Numbered from the stretch's first letter, positions 31,131-41,875 are shown. The stretch is 64,000 bases of DNA from Epithemia pelagica (GCA_946965045.2 OX337228.1:5394001-5458000), one strand, 5' to 3'. Notes: generated by a model from the sequence alone, not told the origin. A program made the numbers and translations.

Positions 31131-31853
31131 CTAATTACTGTAGTCGCTAAACATATCCACTTCTTTGTCCGATGCCTGGGTTGAAGCACCTGCTTTGGTC
31201 GACGAGTCCTCTTTCTTTATTTCCGTCGTTACCATTTCTGGAGATTCTGGCTTAACATCTTCTGGACTTGGATTCGTTACAGTGGTGCTCACCACTACAT
31301 CCTCCGAGGCATTGCTTCCATCTTGTTGTTTCATTCTAGCCAAAAGCTCTTGTGTCTTTTTCTTTTCTTCGTCAGACAATCCTTTCCAAAACTCTGAATC
31401 CTCCGAGCCCGCTTGCGCATACGAGTCTGCAATAATGCTGGCATATGAATCATTTTGCTCCAAAATAAAGCCCACAATGAGGGCCGACAAGAGACCGCCA
31501 AACATGACCAAGATGCCCCCAGCAAAAATAGGAGCAAACTCATTTTCAGGAATTGCGGCGATATCACTGTCAATCGTCGAGAGCCAAAGGTTGCTACTGC
31601 AAGACTCAATCCATGATGAATCTGGTGCTGACGCAATGCTTGTATCAGATGCCACAAAACCCAAGTCGAACAGTGTTGCTTTGACTGGACTCGACCTCCT
31701 TGTGGCGGCAGTCTTGTCGTGGTACGTTGATGCTGACCGTCGGTCCAGCCATCGCTCTGTCGAAACAAAGGCTGTTGCGGCTTGTACTGGCACAAGCAAG
31801 CTCAATGGAGCAATCAGAATGGAAAATAACATGACAAAGTTAAGTGCCGACAT
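31131..31853 (-). CDS. Plastid-targeted single-span membrane protein of unknown function
   Basis: 240 aa. The N-terminus MSALNFVMLFSILIAPLSLL ending VQAATAFVS is a signal peptide with a diatom plastid motif (Phe after Ala-Thr-Ala). After about 80 residues comes one hydrophobic span (FAPIFAGGILVMFGGLLSAL then IVGFI, about residues 107-132). An acidic, soluble tail follows, with FWKGLSDEEKKKTQELLARM and a Ser/Glu/Thr/Lys-rich disordered end. I do not recognise a family. The topology suggests an envelope or thylakoid membrane anchor with an exposed tail. It is divergent from the SLC25-type gene. Confidence 0.8.
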   Translation of the reverse strand: MSALNFVMLFSILIAPLSLLVPVQAATAFVSTERWLDRRSASTYHDKTAATRRSSPVKATLFDLGFVASDTSIASAPDSSWIESCSSNLWLSTIDSDIAAIPENEFAPIFAGGILVMFGGLLSALIVGFILEQNDSYASIIADSYAQAGSEDSEFWKGLSDEEKKKTQELLARMKQQDGSNASEDVVVSTTVTNPSPEDVKPESPEMVTTEIKKEDSSTKAGASTQASDKEVDMFSDYSN

Positions 31854-32284
31854 GGTTCCAAGTATCTTTCTGGACTCACAGAACTCCCCTTTGTTATTAG
31901 GAGAGTATGATTGATATGGGTTGATGCGTGATGTGATTGATGATGTGTCATGCCAAAAGTTGAAAGGATCTTTTGTGGGGTGGTTGGGATCGGAATCTAA
32001 GAGTGAAGAGATGTGTCCCCCCCCCCATTCAGCGACACGATCACTTCACGGAACCTTTCCGCGACTCCCGTTTTTTCCCTATGCATGTTACACTTTTTGC
32101 CATGCGAAGATCCTAGAGGTAGGAGTAGAAAAGAACAAAGAATGTCGGATGGAATCATCATGACAGAGTAATCGTTCTTGGAGGCAAAATATAAGAAGTC
32201 CCAAACGCTACAATAACTTGCATCCACATTCCATATTCCAAGTCACCGACTGTCCTGGGTATTGCTCTTTTTCGAAGCCGCATC
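31854..32284. promoter_or_regulatory. Divergent promoter region, plastid membrane protein / SLC25-type carrier
   Basis: 431 bp with no coding support. It holds a C-run at about 32016-32025 and AGGTAGGAGTAGAAAAG at about 32115. Confidence 0.4.
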
Positions 32285-34393
32285 ATGGTATGGTATGAAG
32301 CCATAGATCGCCGCTGCCAATGGAAGATCCTTGTTCTTGTATGGTGGATTGTCTGGACAACCGGCCCCTTAGTAGGAGGTTTCATGATTGATTTATCCAC
32401 ACCAAACACAAGGAGACACAGACCACGTGAACAAAGATCACTTTTTTGTTCATCTATACAGAGGGCTTCGAATTCAGACATGGCAATGGATGCGACAAGT
32501 GGCATAGATGGAGAGGACACACAGCCTCATGAACAGAGACGGAAAACCTATGAATCAGATCACAAGTTTGGTCAAGAAACCTCACTCCCAGTGGTAGATC
32601 GGAGGCAGATGATATCGATCCTTGCGACGGCAGCCACTCTGTCGGGGTCATCGACCGAATCTAGAGCGGCGACGTATAGCAGTCCGAATATAGACGGCGA
32701 TCCACTCGAACAAACCTTACTGGGACGAGGAACATGGGAACCTTTGACATCGTCATCGAATCCAACAACGGATCTTTCCACAATACAAACTGAAACTGCA
32801 ACAAACTACTTTCCACCATTGTTCGTCACCTACCTTACTCGTTTCCTCATACACTTCGATTCTGGCGTCAATCGATGGTGGCGCGATCTTGAACACTCGT
32901 ATTCACTCTTGTCCGATGAAGAACGACAAGACAAACTGTCGGAAAACTTTGGTTCGCTTGCACAATCCATTCAACAAGGTTTATTATCAATGATGGTCAA
33001 CAAGGAAACAAACGAAGACGTTGCTATTGTTATTCGAGACTTTTGGGACTTGATGGTCAATCGCTATGGCTCGCAACCAGATGCAATGCGACAAACCTCA
33101 ATTCTTTTTGCACTCCTTCCTATTCAATATCAGCCAATCAAATCTCGTCTTCAGCCATTTCTGTCGAAGCAATCCATCAACAGAGAATCTACCCTCGACG
33201 AGAGAACGGAATCGGATCCTTTTCTAGGTGACCTGTCAGCGGTGCTTCCTTCGGAGTATCATTGTGAATTGGTGGCAGATGGACAGGGCATTGTGATTTT
33301 ACCAACACTTCCCGAGCAAGTTGGCAGCAAACAGCAAACCATGTTTGGCCCCTTGAGTGATTCACCATTAGAACGTGGATTTCCGGCGTATTCAACTCTC
33401 GTTTATACGTTGTTTGGTATCTCGGGTGCCACAGGATGTGCCCTGACACATACCCTGGTAATTCCACTGGACGTGGTCAAAACGCGTGCTCAAACGAATC
33501 CGATAGAAATCAGCAACGTCAACGAAATGGTAGGAGCAGAACTTGCAGAGGGAGCCGCTTCAAAAGGCAATATGGTTTCGGCAGCTATTGAAATAGTCCA
33601 AAACGAAGGGTTCGATGCATTGTTATTGGGTGCGCAGGCTACAATTGCAGGGTACTTCTGGTACGGTCTATCCGTGTACCCAAGCTACACGTTTTTCAAA
33701 CGAATTCTGACGCTAGAACTTCTTCCACCAGAAGTTTCCACGGTCCATGCCAATGATATTGCATTGGTGGCCGGGGCACTGGCGGCAGTCATAGCGAGCT
33801 TGGGGTTGACGCCTATAGAGGCTGCTCGTATCCGTGTGGTTGCAGAGCCAGAGACTTACAGACCGTTGGGCTTATTGGGTACCTTGCAATTCATCGCAGA
33901 AGAAGACGTTGCTGTGGGATGGAGAGGTTTATATGCTGGACTACCATCACTGTTAGCCCGTCAGGTTATATTTGGTTCTGTCAAGTTTCTTGCGTTTGAG
34001 CGAGCATGTGAATTCATCTTTGCTTTGTGGCCCTTTCTCCGTGACCTAACATGGACCAGCCTATCGGTTAGTCTTGTTGCAGGGGCTTTCTCAGGTTGTC
34101 TGTCATCGGTTGTGTCACAGCCTGCCGATTCCCTCTTGACCTTTGTTGCTCAAAAGAACAGCTGTGAAGGCAAAGCCGCTATGGGCTTATTGGAGGGATG
34201 TCGCACCATGATTGAACAAGAAGGACCGGGTTCGCTCTTTCGCGGATTGGGTAGTCGGAGCGTCTGGGCAGGAAGTATCATCGCTGGGCAGTTTCTACTA
34301 TACGATGTTTTCCGAACATTTTTCCATGTGAGCACCACTGACCTCAGTCAGGTTTATCAAGTGGTTGTTGATTTACCAACCCATGTAAAATAG
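32285..34393 (+). CDS. SLC25-type mitochondrial-carrier-family protein with long N-terminal extension
   Basis: 702 aa, single exon. The last about 330 residues hold three carrier repeats. The first signature is PLDVVKTRAQ (about residue 394), the second PIEAARIRVV (about 510). The third, PADSLLTFVAQ (about 613), has lost the basic residues. Features such as GCALTHTLVIPLDVVKTRAQ and GWRGLYAGLPSLLARQVIFG recall phosphate-carrier-like members, but the substrate is not certain. The N-terminal 370 residues are not part of a normal carrier. They start with a hydrophobic stretch (WKILVLVWWIVWTTGPLVGG followed by FMIDLS) that may be a signal peptide for plastid import, then an uncharacterised soluble region. 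It could be a plastid-envelope or mitochondrial carrier. Confidence 0.85.
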   Translation: MVWYEAIDRRCQWKILVLVWWIVWTTGPLVGGFMIDLSTPNTRRHRPREQRSLFCSSIQRASNSDMAMDATSGIDGEDTQPHEQRRKTYESDHKFGQETSLPVVDRRQMISILATAATLSGSSTESRAATYSSPNIDGDPLEQTLLGRGTWEPLTSSSNPTTDLSTIQTETATNYFPPLFVTYLTRFLIHFDSGVNRWWRDLEHSYSLLSDEERQDKLSENFGSLAQSIQQGLLSMMVNKETNEDVAIVIRDFWDLMVNRYGSQPDAMRQTSILFALLPIQYQPIKSRLQPFLSKQSINRESTLDERTESDPFLGDLSAVLPSEYHCELVADGQGIVILPTLPEQVGSKQQTMFGPLSDSPLERGFPAYSTLVYTLFGISGATGCALTHTLVIPLDVVKTRAQTNPIEISNVNEMVGAELAEGAASKGNMVSAAIEIVQNEGFDALLLGAQATIAGYFWYGLSVYPSYTFFKRILTLELLPPEVSTVHANDIALVAGALAAVIASLGLTPIEAARIRVVAEPETYRPLGLLGTLQFIAEEDVAVGWRGLYAGLPSLLARQVIFGSVKFLAFERACEFIFALWPFLRDLTWTSLSVSLVAGAFSGCLSSVVSQPADSLLTFVAQKNSCEGKAAMGLLEGCRTMIEQEGPGSLFRGLGSRSVWAGSIIAGQFLLYDVFRTFFHVSTTDLSQVYQVVVDLPTHVK

Positions 34394-34527
34394 AGCTATG
34401 GCAAAACGTCAATTCCAAGCAAGAAACTGAGATCCAATTAGAATGGATCCAGCTTTTTCGTTGGTACAGACGATAAAACTGGTCCGCTTTGATATCTCGT
34501 ATAGTACGGCATCCAGTCTTCCTACAA

Positions 34528-35631
34528 TCAGCCATCATTTGAACACAGAATTGCCGAAAGAATCTGTTCTTCTGCAAGAAGAAGCTTTTCGTAGGGCATT
34601 TGACACTTTCCGTAATCATCCGAGGTGGGAAAATCCGGAGGAAATGACGATTCATCAACGGTTGTAGCTTTGGGTTTTCCCTTGGAACGCAATGTAGCAT
34701 CGTCCTCTTTTTGTTCCATTTCACGAAGTATTTGTTCACGTTCTGCTGCTCGACGAAGAGTGTACTCCTGCACAGACTCGTGGTCCTTCTGGGCAGAGTC
34801 CTGCCGGCGCAGAAAATTCATTCTGTCTTCTTCCTCTTCAGCAGCTCTCTTTCGCTCCTCGTCTTCTTTCCGAGATCCAACGTAGCTAGCTCTCATTTCC
34901 TCAGAGTTCAGATAGGCATCGACGCAAGGGGTACAGCTTGATCTGGAGAGGAATGTCACTAACGCAGCATTCGCTTTCTTCCCAATGAGTTCCACATTCT
35001 CAACAGCCCCAAACTTTTCCATAATTTTGGCAATGTCATGTTCAGACGGACTTATCTTCATCCGCTTACGACTCCATTTGAGGCGAATCTGGCGATCCTC
35101 CATGATTTCTGATGATTGATGGAGAGGAACATCATTCTTTTTTGCATTCTGTTCACGTCCAGCAAAAGTTTCTCGCATTTCTTTGCCCTGCTTTCTAAGC
35201 TCTTCAACCTTGGAACGACTTTGATGTTTATTTGTAAAAACTGATGTTTGAGACTCGTGACCGCTCCTAGCCGATTGTTCTTGACGGGCAAGCTCATCTC
35301 TGAGCCGCCGTCGTTTGGCCGACATCTGCTCTTCCCGAGCTCGATCAGCGGCCTTTCGTGCTTCCATAGAAGCCTTTTTAGCATCATATTTCCGTCGTTT
35401 GTCGAAATCTAACAAAAAATCTCGCGCCTCCTGAATTTCCTGAAACTTTTGGGCAATACGTTCGAGCTCAAGTTTGGACGAACGGTCATCTTTCTGCTTG
35501 TCAGGATGGTACTTGAGGGCCAACTTCCTGTAGGCTTTCGTGATTTCCACATCTGAACTGGAAAAGGGTATTCCGAGCACTTCGTATGGGTCTTTTCCGG
35601 GCTCGTCCGTCTTCTTTTCCGCCGGCGCCAT
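34528..35631 (-). CDS. DNAJC17: DnaJ-domain protein with RRM-like region, DNAJC17/Cwf23-like
   Basis: 367 aa from the ATG at 35631. The J domain is at residues about 14-80 (DPYEVLGIPFSSSDVEITKA with the HPD motif at 42-44). A long charged helical segment rich in Arg, Glu and Lys follows. Next is an RRM-like stretch (about residues 195-260, IRLKWSRKRMKISPSEHDIA, IMEKFGAVENVELIGKKANA, ALVTFLSR). J domain followed by coiled region and RRM is the layout of DNAJC17 (Cwf23 in yeast), a co-chaperone tied to the spliceosome. The C-terminus ends SFPPDFPTSDDY. It is convergent with the carrier gene. Confidence 0.87.
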   Translation of the reverse strand: MAPAEKKTDEPGKDPYEVLGIPFSSSDVEITKAYRKLALKYHPDKQKDDRSSKLELERIAQKFQEIQEARDFLLDFDKRRKYDAKKASMEARKAADRAREEQMSAKRRRLRDELARQEQSARSGHESQTSVFTNKHQSRSKVEELRKQGKEMRETFAGREQNAKKNDVPLHQSSEIMEDRQIRLKWSRKRMKISPSEHDIAKIMEKFGAVENVELIGKKANAALVTFLSRSSCTPCVDAYLNSEEMRASYVGSRKEDEERKRAAEEEEDRMNFLRRQDSAQKDHESVQEYTLRRAAEREQILREMEQKEDDATLRSKGKPKATTVDESSFPPDFPTSDDYGKCQMPYEKLLLAEEQILSAILCSNDG

Positions 35632-35932
35632 GGTCGCCCTGTATCCTGTATGCACTTCATTTAGTTAGACTGATTTCTGATTATCGGTCAGAGAGTACTC
35701 CAAGCTCTAGCTACTCCTACTCGTAGCTCTCTGGTAGCTACAGAGCTGTAGGGTGTACGATAGGGCCAATGATACTGGGCCGCCGAACGTAGCGCGATGG
35801 TGATGTATGAAGTGCTTGTCGAATAGGAGTAGAAAAGTTATTTCTATAATGAAAATGAAGAGATGGAAGGGGTAGTTGTCCAGCCCAGAAAAAGAGCAGA
35901 AGAACTGCTTAGTTCGCTTCCTCGGTCAAAAT
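35632..35932. promoter_or_regulatory. Upstream region of the DNAJC17-like gene
   Basis: 301 bp, no coding support. CTCTAGCTACTCCTACTCGTAGCTCTCTGGTAGC spans about 35704-35738, and AATAGGAGTAGAAAAG lies near 35823. These resemble the tracts upstream of other genes here. Confidence 0.4.
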
Positions 35933-36751
35933 TTACTTGTGACGGCGACAGTGATGAAAGTCGATCCCACCACAGAGTGTAGCTGACGCAATGACAATAA
36001 GAAAAACAACAGCGACGCCCAAACCTATGTAACAGCGCATTTTACGCCAGTACATGGCTCGCCTCAACGAGCGACTGGATGACTCGAATCGAAATGCTTG
36101 TTGGTTAAGACGATCCGTCTTATCCACCAACAGCTCGATTTTCTCCCCGCGTTCGAGAACCTTTTCAATATTCTGAACCATGACACCCTTAACTTCATCA
36201 ATTTGGCTTTTAACAGCACCAATGTTGTCGATGGTTCTGTCGGCCTCGTCTGAGTTGAAGAATTCCATGCGATCTTGAATCACTTTACTGAATTCTTCGT
36301 TGTAGGCAAAGGCAATGGCTTGAAGTGGTTCCTGTCTACCGTACATTGCCGTAAATCTCTCTTTCATGTCCTGCAAAAAGGCATAGGGGATGCGGTGTTT
36401 GTTCAATTCATCTGACATGCAAAGGAAACAGAGACCTTCCTCTACAGCATAGTGAAACATGTAACTATCGTACACATAAGACATTCGCCCATCCTGATTC
36501 GGGATTTTGGAGAGCAAAACACGGGTCACTGTTGGGAAGTTCCCTGTGGCTTCGTGAAAAAGAAGAGGAAAGAGACACCACACGGTAAGTTGACACGATC
36601 ATATTCGGATTGAGATTTTCTTCAGCAGATGATCCAGAAGAGACTCCATTATCCAGAAATGATGCAACAATTTTTGGTCCGTACCTGATGTTGCCGTGTA
36701 TTCAGCGAGAACAGTCTTTCCGACAGAAACTAAAGCGTATACAATTGTCAT
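35933..36751 (-). CDS. VAMP7: VAMP7-like longin R-SNARE
   Basis: Two exons: 36685-36751 and 35933-36543, with a 141-nt GT-AG intron. The product is 225 aa. The longin domain starts MTIVYALVSVGKTVLAEYTA and crosses the intron into GNFPTVTRVLLSKIP, then YDSYMFHYAVEEGLCFLCMS. The SNARE helix (about residues 135-195) contains IDEVKGVMVQNIEKVLERGE with the central Arg typical of R-SNAREs, then DRLNQQAFRFESSSRSLRRA. A C-terminal membrane anchor (YIGLGVAVVFLIVIASATLC) follows. It would act in fusion with late endosome, vacuole or plasma membrane. The 24-residue tail after the anchor start is slightly long. Confidence 0.92.
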
Positions 36752-37068
36752 CGTCGAGGTTAATTTGGTGTGATTTGTTTTGCGCTTGCCGGTTATACAA
36801 CTTTGGTGGAACGTGGAACACCTGGGCTTTTCCAGCAGGAACAGAACAAAGTCGAACTGATCGCCGTCTTCTTGGGTGCATGGCACGGGGAGTGGGGCGG
36901 GTCGTGCTTTTGGTGGTCGCAGTCCCGTGAAGCGTCATGTCACAAGTTGTGCTACCCAACCTAGCAATACTTTTTCGTTTGTGCCGTTCTTATTAGCGCA
37001 CCTACTCCATCCATGCTCTTGGTTTCCATAAAATAAGAGACTTCAGTGGACAAAAGAATACTTAAAAA
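36752..37068. other. Intergenic, no gene seen
   Basis: 317 bp between two minus-strand genes: promoter of the VAMP7-like gene and 3' end of the lumenal protein gene. No coding support. Confidence 0.4.
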
Positions 37069-37773
37069 CTATTTAGTGAAAGCAAGATAGTCGGAGAAGG
37101 CTTTGTCAAGTTTGTCCAACTTTCCTTGCATGATTTCGAGTCGACGAGGACTCCGCGGCACACCGTCCTTTTGGTTATTGGCAATTTCAAGCTCGGTAAT
37201 ATCTTGCATAATTGTCCGAATCAATCGATCCGTACCTCTTTGGCTATCTTCGTCCAAGGCAAGGTTGATGACATTCAAGTCGTCTCGAAGGGCCGCAAAG
37301 TCAAGTTTTTTGACAATGAAGGGCTTCACATTGAGCTGAGAGTCGGCGGTCAATCCATCCTGGATTTCTTTCACAGCCGCCTGGTATCCCAAGACTTTGG
37401 ATATTGCTTTTTGCACAGGTTCCGACGCAAGAACCTCAGGATCGATTTCGGCTTCCGATGCATCCACGACAAGAGGAGAACCAGCACCGAATGAACCATA
37501 TTTCGCCGCAGATGCTGACATGGGTTGAGCCACTAGTGAACCAATCAACATTGCGGACTGTCCAAGAAAGTTCTGACGAGAGCATTCTGCCATGAGGGCA
37601 CTGCTTAAAACAGAGGAGTCGCCTGGAAAAGGAGTGTTAGAGAGGGTGTCAAGAAAAATACCATATATAGAAGCTCAACAACGTGCAATCCGACACTACT
37701 CACAAGTCAAAGGCGCTGGGGTAAACGCTGACGAGACCGCCAAGGTTGATGCGAATAGAGCGAAGGATTTCAT
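37069..37773 (-). CDS. Thylakoid-lumen protein, probable PSII extrinsic subunit (Psb31/PsbQ-like, tentative)
   Basis: Two exons: 37704-37773 and 37069-37622, with an 81-nt GT-AG intron. The product is 207 aa. The first exon encodes MKSFALFASTLAVSSAFTPA, a signal peptide with the plastid motif SAFTP. After the splice come an Arg-containing, hydrophobic second signal (RQNFLGQSAMLIGSLVAQP) and MSASA, a typical lumenal processing site. The mature part starts AKYGSFGAGSP. It is predicted almost wholly helical (VQKAISKVLGYQAAVKEIQD, DLNVINLALDEDSQRGTDRL, IMQDITELEIANNQ, LDKLDKAFSDYLAF), fitting a four-helix PSII extrinsic protein. Which one (Psb31, PsbQ' or another lumenal protein) I cannot settle. 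Divergent from the surface-protein gene. Confidence 0.75.
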
Positions 37774-38420
37774 CTTGATGGAAACGTTTTAGTTGGATAT
37801 GTCTGTCAAATCCCTCTTTTCTCTTTTCAAATGATCGGAGCAAGTCACCCCGATTGCACAATGCATAGTCTGACGCAAGTTGTGACCAAGATTTTGCTAA
37901 TGTATGCGTCGTGGCGTGCCATAGTCAGTCAAAATGAACCGTCCGTTGTCCGTTGACTGCTTCCGAACACGCACGACCGCACGACCCACTGACCACAGAT
38001 GGATGTTGACACCAAAATCTGAATTGCACCCTGCTCTGTATGTCACATGTCTGAGAGATGGAGTTGCTGCTGACCTTCTCGTCTCCAAAGGTATATACCA
38101 TCAGTTGCGTTTCCACGTTTTACATTATAGCCGATCATTGGACAAGTGAACGTTTTCAAATGGACACATCTTCAGAAGAATGAAAGTTGATCCATGCGTT
38201 GCGCTCCAACCGTTGCGCGTCGTTGAGATCGCAAGATTTCGTGGACTCTCCACAAATTGCAACCGGTCCTATCCCATATCCAATATTCTCCTCTGTTTTT
38301 CGAAAAATGATCATGCTGTGGTTAAAATGGAGTCGTTCACAATTTTGGTTTTCTGCATGAGCCAAGTCAACCATTTCTTGTTCAACCAAATTTCATCTTT
38401 CGTCAAGAAGCAAAATCATC
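37774..38420. promoter_or_regulatory. Divergent promoter region, lumenal protein / surface protein
   Basis: 647 bp without a supported gene. Short open frames on both strands lack any recognisable feature. Confidence 0.4.
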
Positions 38421-39510
38421 ATGATGTTTGCTCATGTTACCCCGATTCTCGTTCTTGGTCTCGCTTTTCCTTCGACGGTGGATGCTCGGCTCAACCTTCT
38501 ACGGATTGCCCACTGGCAGAACCACCAGTTTCATAAACAAGAGAATCAGATCAGTCAAGAGGAACTTCACGCCGCCGGTCGCAGTCTCTCTTCAATTGCA
38601 ACGAAGCTTCAGATGGGATTGAACAATCGACTGGATCTGCGTCATTCTCGGGACTTCGATGACGACAGTTACTACAACATGGAAATGGAGGAAAGTGGGT
38701 ACATGAACAACAAGGATGATGCTCAACGAGAATTGGAACACCATGATGTCCACAGGTAGGTCCTCTATAAAACCATTTCTGGGCTCTGTTTCCCATTCTT
38801 CTCATTTTTTCTCATCTGGTTACAGAGCTTACCGACAGCTTTTCGGCGTTCCATTAGCTGCTTCAGCATCCATGAGCCTCAGTTTTCCTGTTGATTTTGA
38901 GTACTCGCTTAGCTACTCAACGGGCGTGCCCTCAGAGACCCCTTCTAAATATCCCTCTGATGCTCCAGACATCTTTGACGAGTTTCCGGACTTGACAGGC
39001 GATTTGAGCTTCAGTTTCCACTCTGATGGTTCCGGGGATGGACCACCTACAGAGTTGCCAAGTGTATGGGCACCTTCTCTCGCTCCAACGGCATCGCTTA
39101 CAAATGTACCCGTTCCATCGCCCAGCTTGCCCACTGTCCAACCTCTAACACCAATGCCGTCAAAGATTTTTCCTGCACAGCAAGGCTGGCCGTCTCCTTC
39201 TACGAACGATGGAAATGGTGGAGGGGGGAATGGTCCATCTCCCATTGAGGAGTCAAGCATCTCACCAACGCGCGGCTCCGATCCTCAGTCGGTGGCCGGG
39301 GCCAACGAAGAAGAACCGGCCTCAGACAAGAATGACGGTGAAGATAAGGCGAAAGTGACCATGATTGCAGTCCTTGTTGGAGCCGCTGTTGCGGTGGGAG
39401 CTGCTGTTGCTGTCCGTAAATGGTATCAAGGGCGACAAGGTTCCTTTGCACCGGGCCAAGATGCGCAACCATTGAATCCCAACACACCATCATCTGCCGA
39501 CATGGCTTAG
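38421..39510 (+). CDS. Secreted or cell-surface protein with Pro/Ser/Thr-rich stalk and one membrane span
   Basis: Two exons: 38421-38755 and 38826-39510, with a 70-nt GT-AG intron. The product is 339 aa. An N-terminal signal peptide (MFAHVTPILVLGLAFPSTV then DA) is followed by an Asp/Glu/Asn-rich region. Next is a stalk with recurrent P-S-x motifs (SETPSKYPSDAPDIF, VPVPSPSLPTVQPL, GWPSPSTN). Near the end is a hydrophobic span (VTMIAVLVGAAVAVGAAVAV) and a short cytoplasmic tail (RKWYQGRQGSF). This design is common among diatom wall-associated or adhesive membrane proteins. No enzymatic domain is seen. Function unknown; a role at the cell surface is inferred from topology. Confidence 0.8.
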
Positions 39511-39629
39511 AATGGCCTATTTGATTTGATTTCCTTATTTTCTACTAATTCGTCATCAGTGAACTTGCATTTGTAAATCGTTTTTGACTATTAGACTCCC
39601 TCGTACCATCACGAAATAAATCTGAGGAA

Positions 39630-41297
39630 TTAGGCAGCAAAATCTACGTTATATTCACCGACAAACGTCATTTCACTTTCATCAAAGCCCACGGTAGGGA
39701 AAGAGCACGCAAATTTGCTCACGTCAGCCCGAAGCTGGACGAGTTCAGGGTCCACTGACGGTCCTACAGCACACAGTTCCCGGAATCCCTTGAGTTTCTT
39801 TCCCTGTTCCGTCGCCTTCAATTTCTGGGCAATCTTTACAGCTCGATCAAAGAAGTGGGCCACTTGGGCAAAGTCTTCCTCAACAAAGCCCCTCGACGTA
39901 AGAGCTGGAGTTCCCATACGTATGCCACCAGGCATTAAAGCGGAAGTATCACCAGGAACAGTGTTTTTGTTGCATGCAATGCAAGCCAGCTCCAAAATGC
40001 GCTCAACTCGGGCACCATCAATATCCTTTGATGATTTGACATCAATGAGGACCAAGTGGTTGTCTGTACCACCGCTTACCATACTGTAGCCAAGCTTGTT
40101 GAGTTCTTCTGCGAGTCTGCTGCAGTTCTTAAGAACTTGACTTTGATACTCAACGAATTCAGGTGTGTTAGCCTGTTTCAGACAGGTTGCCAACGCCCCA
40201 ATGGTGTGATTGTGAGGTCCACCCTGCAGACCAGGGAAAACAGCAAAATTGATTTTGTCTTCCATATCGTACATGATCGGGTTTCCTTTCTTATCGGTTC
40301 CCTTCTGGCCCTTACGGTAGAAGATCATGGCACCACGGGGACCACGCAAACTCTTGTGCGTTGTCGTTGTGACAATATCGGCGAAAGGAAAGCAAGATGG
40401 GATAACTTCCGCGGCAATAAGTCCCGAAATGTGTGCCATGTCCGACATGACGTAGGCACCGACATTGTCGGCAATCTTTCGAATGCGTTCGTAGTCAATG
40501 AGACGGGAATAGGCAGATGCACCTGCTACGATCAACTTGGGACGGAAAAGCTCTGCGCTCTTCTCCATTTGATCATAGTCAATTTCGCCAGTGGTAGGAT
40601 CAAGGCGATATGGCATAGACTCAAAGTAACGCGAAACCATGGATATTTTCTTAGACGCCGTCTGGTATCCATGCGAAAGGTGACCGCCATGGGGAAGATC
40701 AAGGGAAAGAATGCGATCGTGCGTTTCCAGCAAAGCTGTGTAAACCTATAAACGACACGATGTAGAAAAGGTGAGAAACGGGGTACATATTTCAAGTGTC
40801 GGTCCGTCGAGTCGCATCAACAGATGGACCAAGGAACATGTTACGTTCAACCCAAGGTAGAGGACAAAGTCAACATTCATAACAAACAAAATACTCACTT
40901 GGAAGTTCGCGGGAGATCCTGACAGGGACTGTACGTTCACACCCCATTCATCAGGGTCCAAATGAAATGTTTCAAGGGCACGCTTCTGACATAGCATTTC
41001 GACTTGATCGATATTTTCATTGCCTCCATAGTAGCGAGCTCCTGGATATCCTTCACTGTACTTGTTGGACAAGACAGATCCAAGGGCATCCAATACAGCT
41101 TTGGAAGTGAAGTTTTCACTCGCAATCAGGACGAGAGAATTTCTTTGACGGGCCTTCTCCTGTTCAATCAATGTGTTCAGTTCAGGATCGACTTCGGTAA
41201 GTGGCTTGTTCAAGTTCGCTCCAGCCGAAGACGACGAGAAGCTACGAACTGCCCACCGTCGGGCAGAATGAATCAAGGGAAGACGGAAGGCCAACAT
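39630..41297 (-). CDS. SHMT: Serine hydroxymethyltransferase, probably mitochondrial
   Basis: Two exons: 40899-41297 and 39630-40745, with a 153-nt GT-AG intron. The product is 504 aa. It converts serine and tetrahydrofolate to glycine and methylene-THF using PLP. Marks are [59 protein letters not shown] across the intron, [16 protein letters not shown] and the PLP lysine in [17 protein letters not shown] (about residue 265). The leader [20 protein letters not shown] then SSSS is Arg/Ser-rich without acidic residues, typical of mitochondrial import. There it would work with glycine decarboxylase in photorespiration. Convergent with the surface-protein gene. Confidence 0.96.
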
Positions 41298-41875
41298 TGC
41301 GTTCGTTCGTATTGTATCTGATTGTGATGGATGTCAAAGGGATGCGGTTATGCAACAAGGAGTAACGAAAGACGGAGACAGCTTTGGGATTGCGGATAGC
41401 GGGATATCCATAGAATCCATATCGCCCCTACACCTCATCACAACTTTGTGTCCCTTCTTCTTCTTCGCGGCATGACGTGTTGGTGACTGTATGACGTCAT
41501 CATACAGATTTGGCTCAGTCCCGAGAAATGATATCAGACGCCCCTTCCTCATGCCCCCTCTTAGCGGGGGGGGGGGGGTGTTTTAAACATTCCTATGGGT
41601 CCACCTACCTACCTACCGGCCGGCATATCTCATTGTAACAACGCGACAATCAAACACTATGTTGTTGCTGGTGACCTCCTACAACCACCCATCATGATCT
41701 GGCCATGGAATGTTTCATACATTACGTACATCTTGTACTGAACCTACTTAGGTGTACATGGAGCAGTATACCCAGCCCTTAGTGCTTGGACCTTTGCGTT
41801 TGTCCAGAGGATGGAAGATGGAAGACAAGAATAAACTCAACAAGAATGAGTGATTCCAGAAAGCAACGTACTTTT
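41298..41875. other. Intergenic with G-run and relic terminal repeat
   Basis: 578 bp between the start of SHMT and the 3' end of the FAD enzyme. It contains a run of about 13 G (41566-41578) and, at 41735-41781, a diverged copy of the terminal repeat of the element at 46720-47342. No gene is seen. Confidence 0.5.
41735..41781. repeat. Solo diverged copy of the 46.7-kb element's terminal repeat
   Basis: The 47 bases (GTACTGAACCTAC ... ACCCAGCCCTTA) match 47294-47340 at about 38 of 47 positions, ending identically in TACCCAGCCCTTA. No partner repeat is seen nearby, so this is a relic end. Confidence 0.7.

Noticed and set aside
41566-41578. Run of about 13 G, and a C-run at 32016-32025
   Set aside because: Simple homopolymers prone to sequencing error. 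No regular G-quadruplex spacing was seen.
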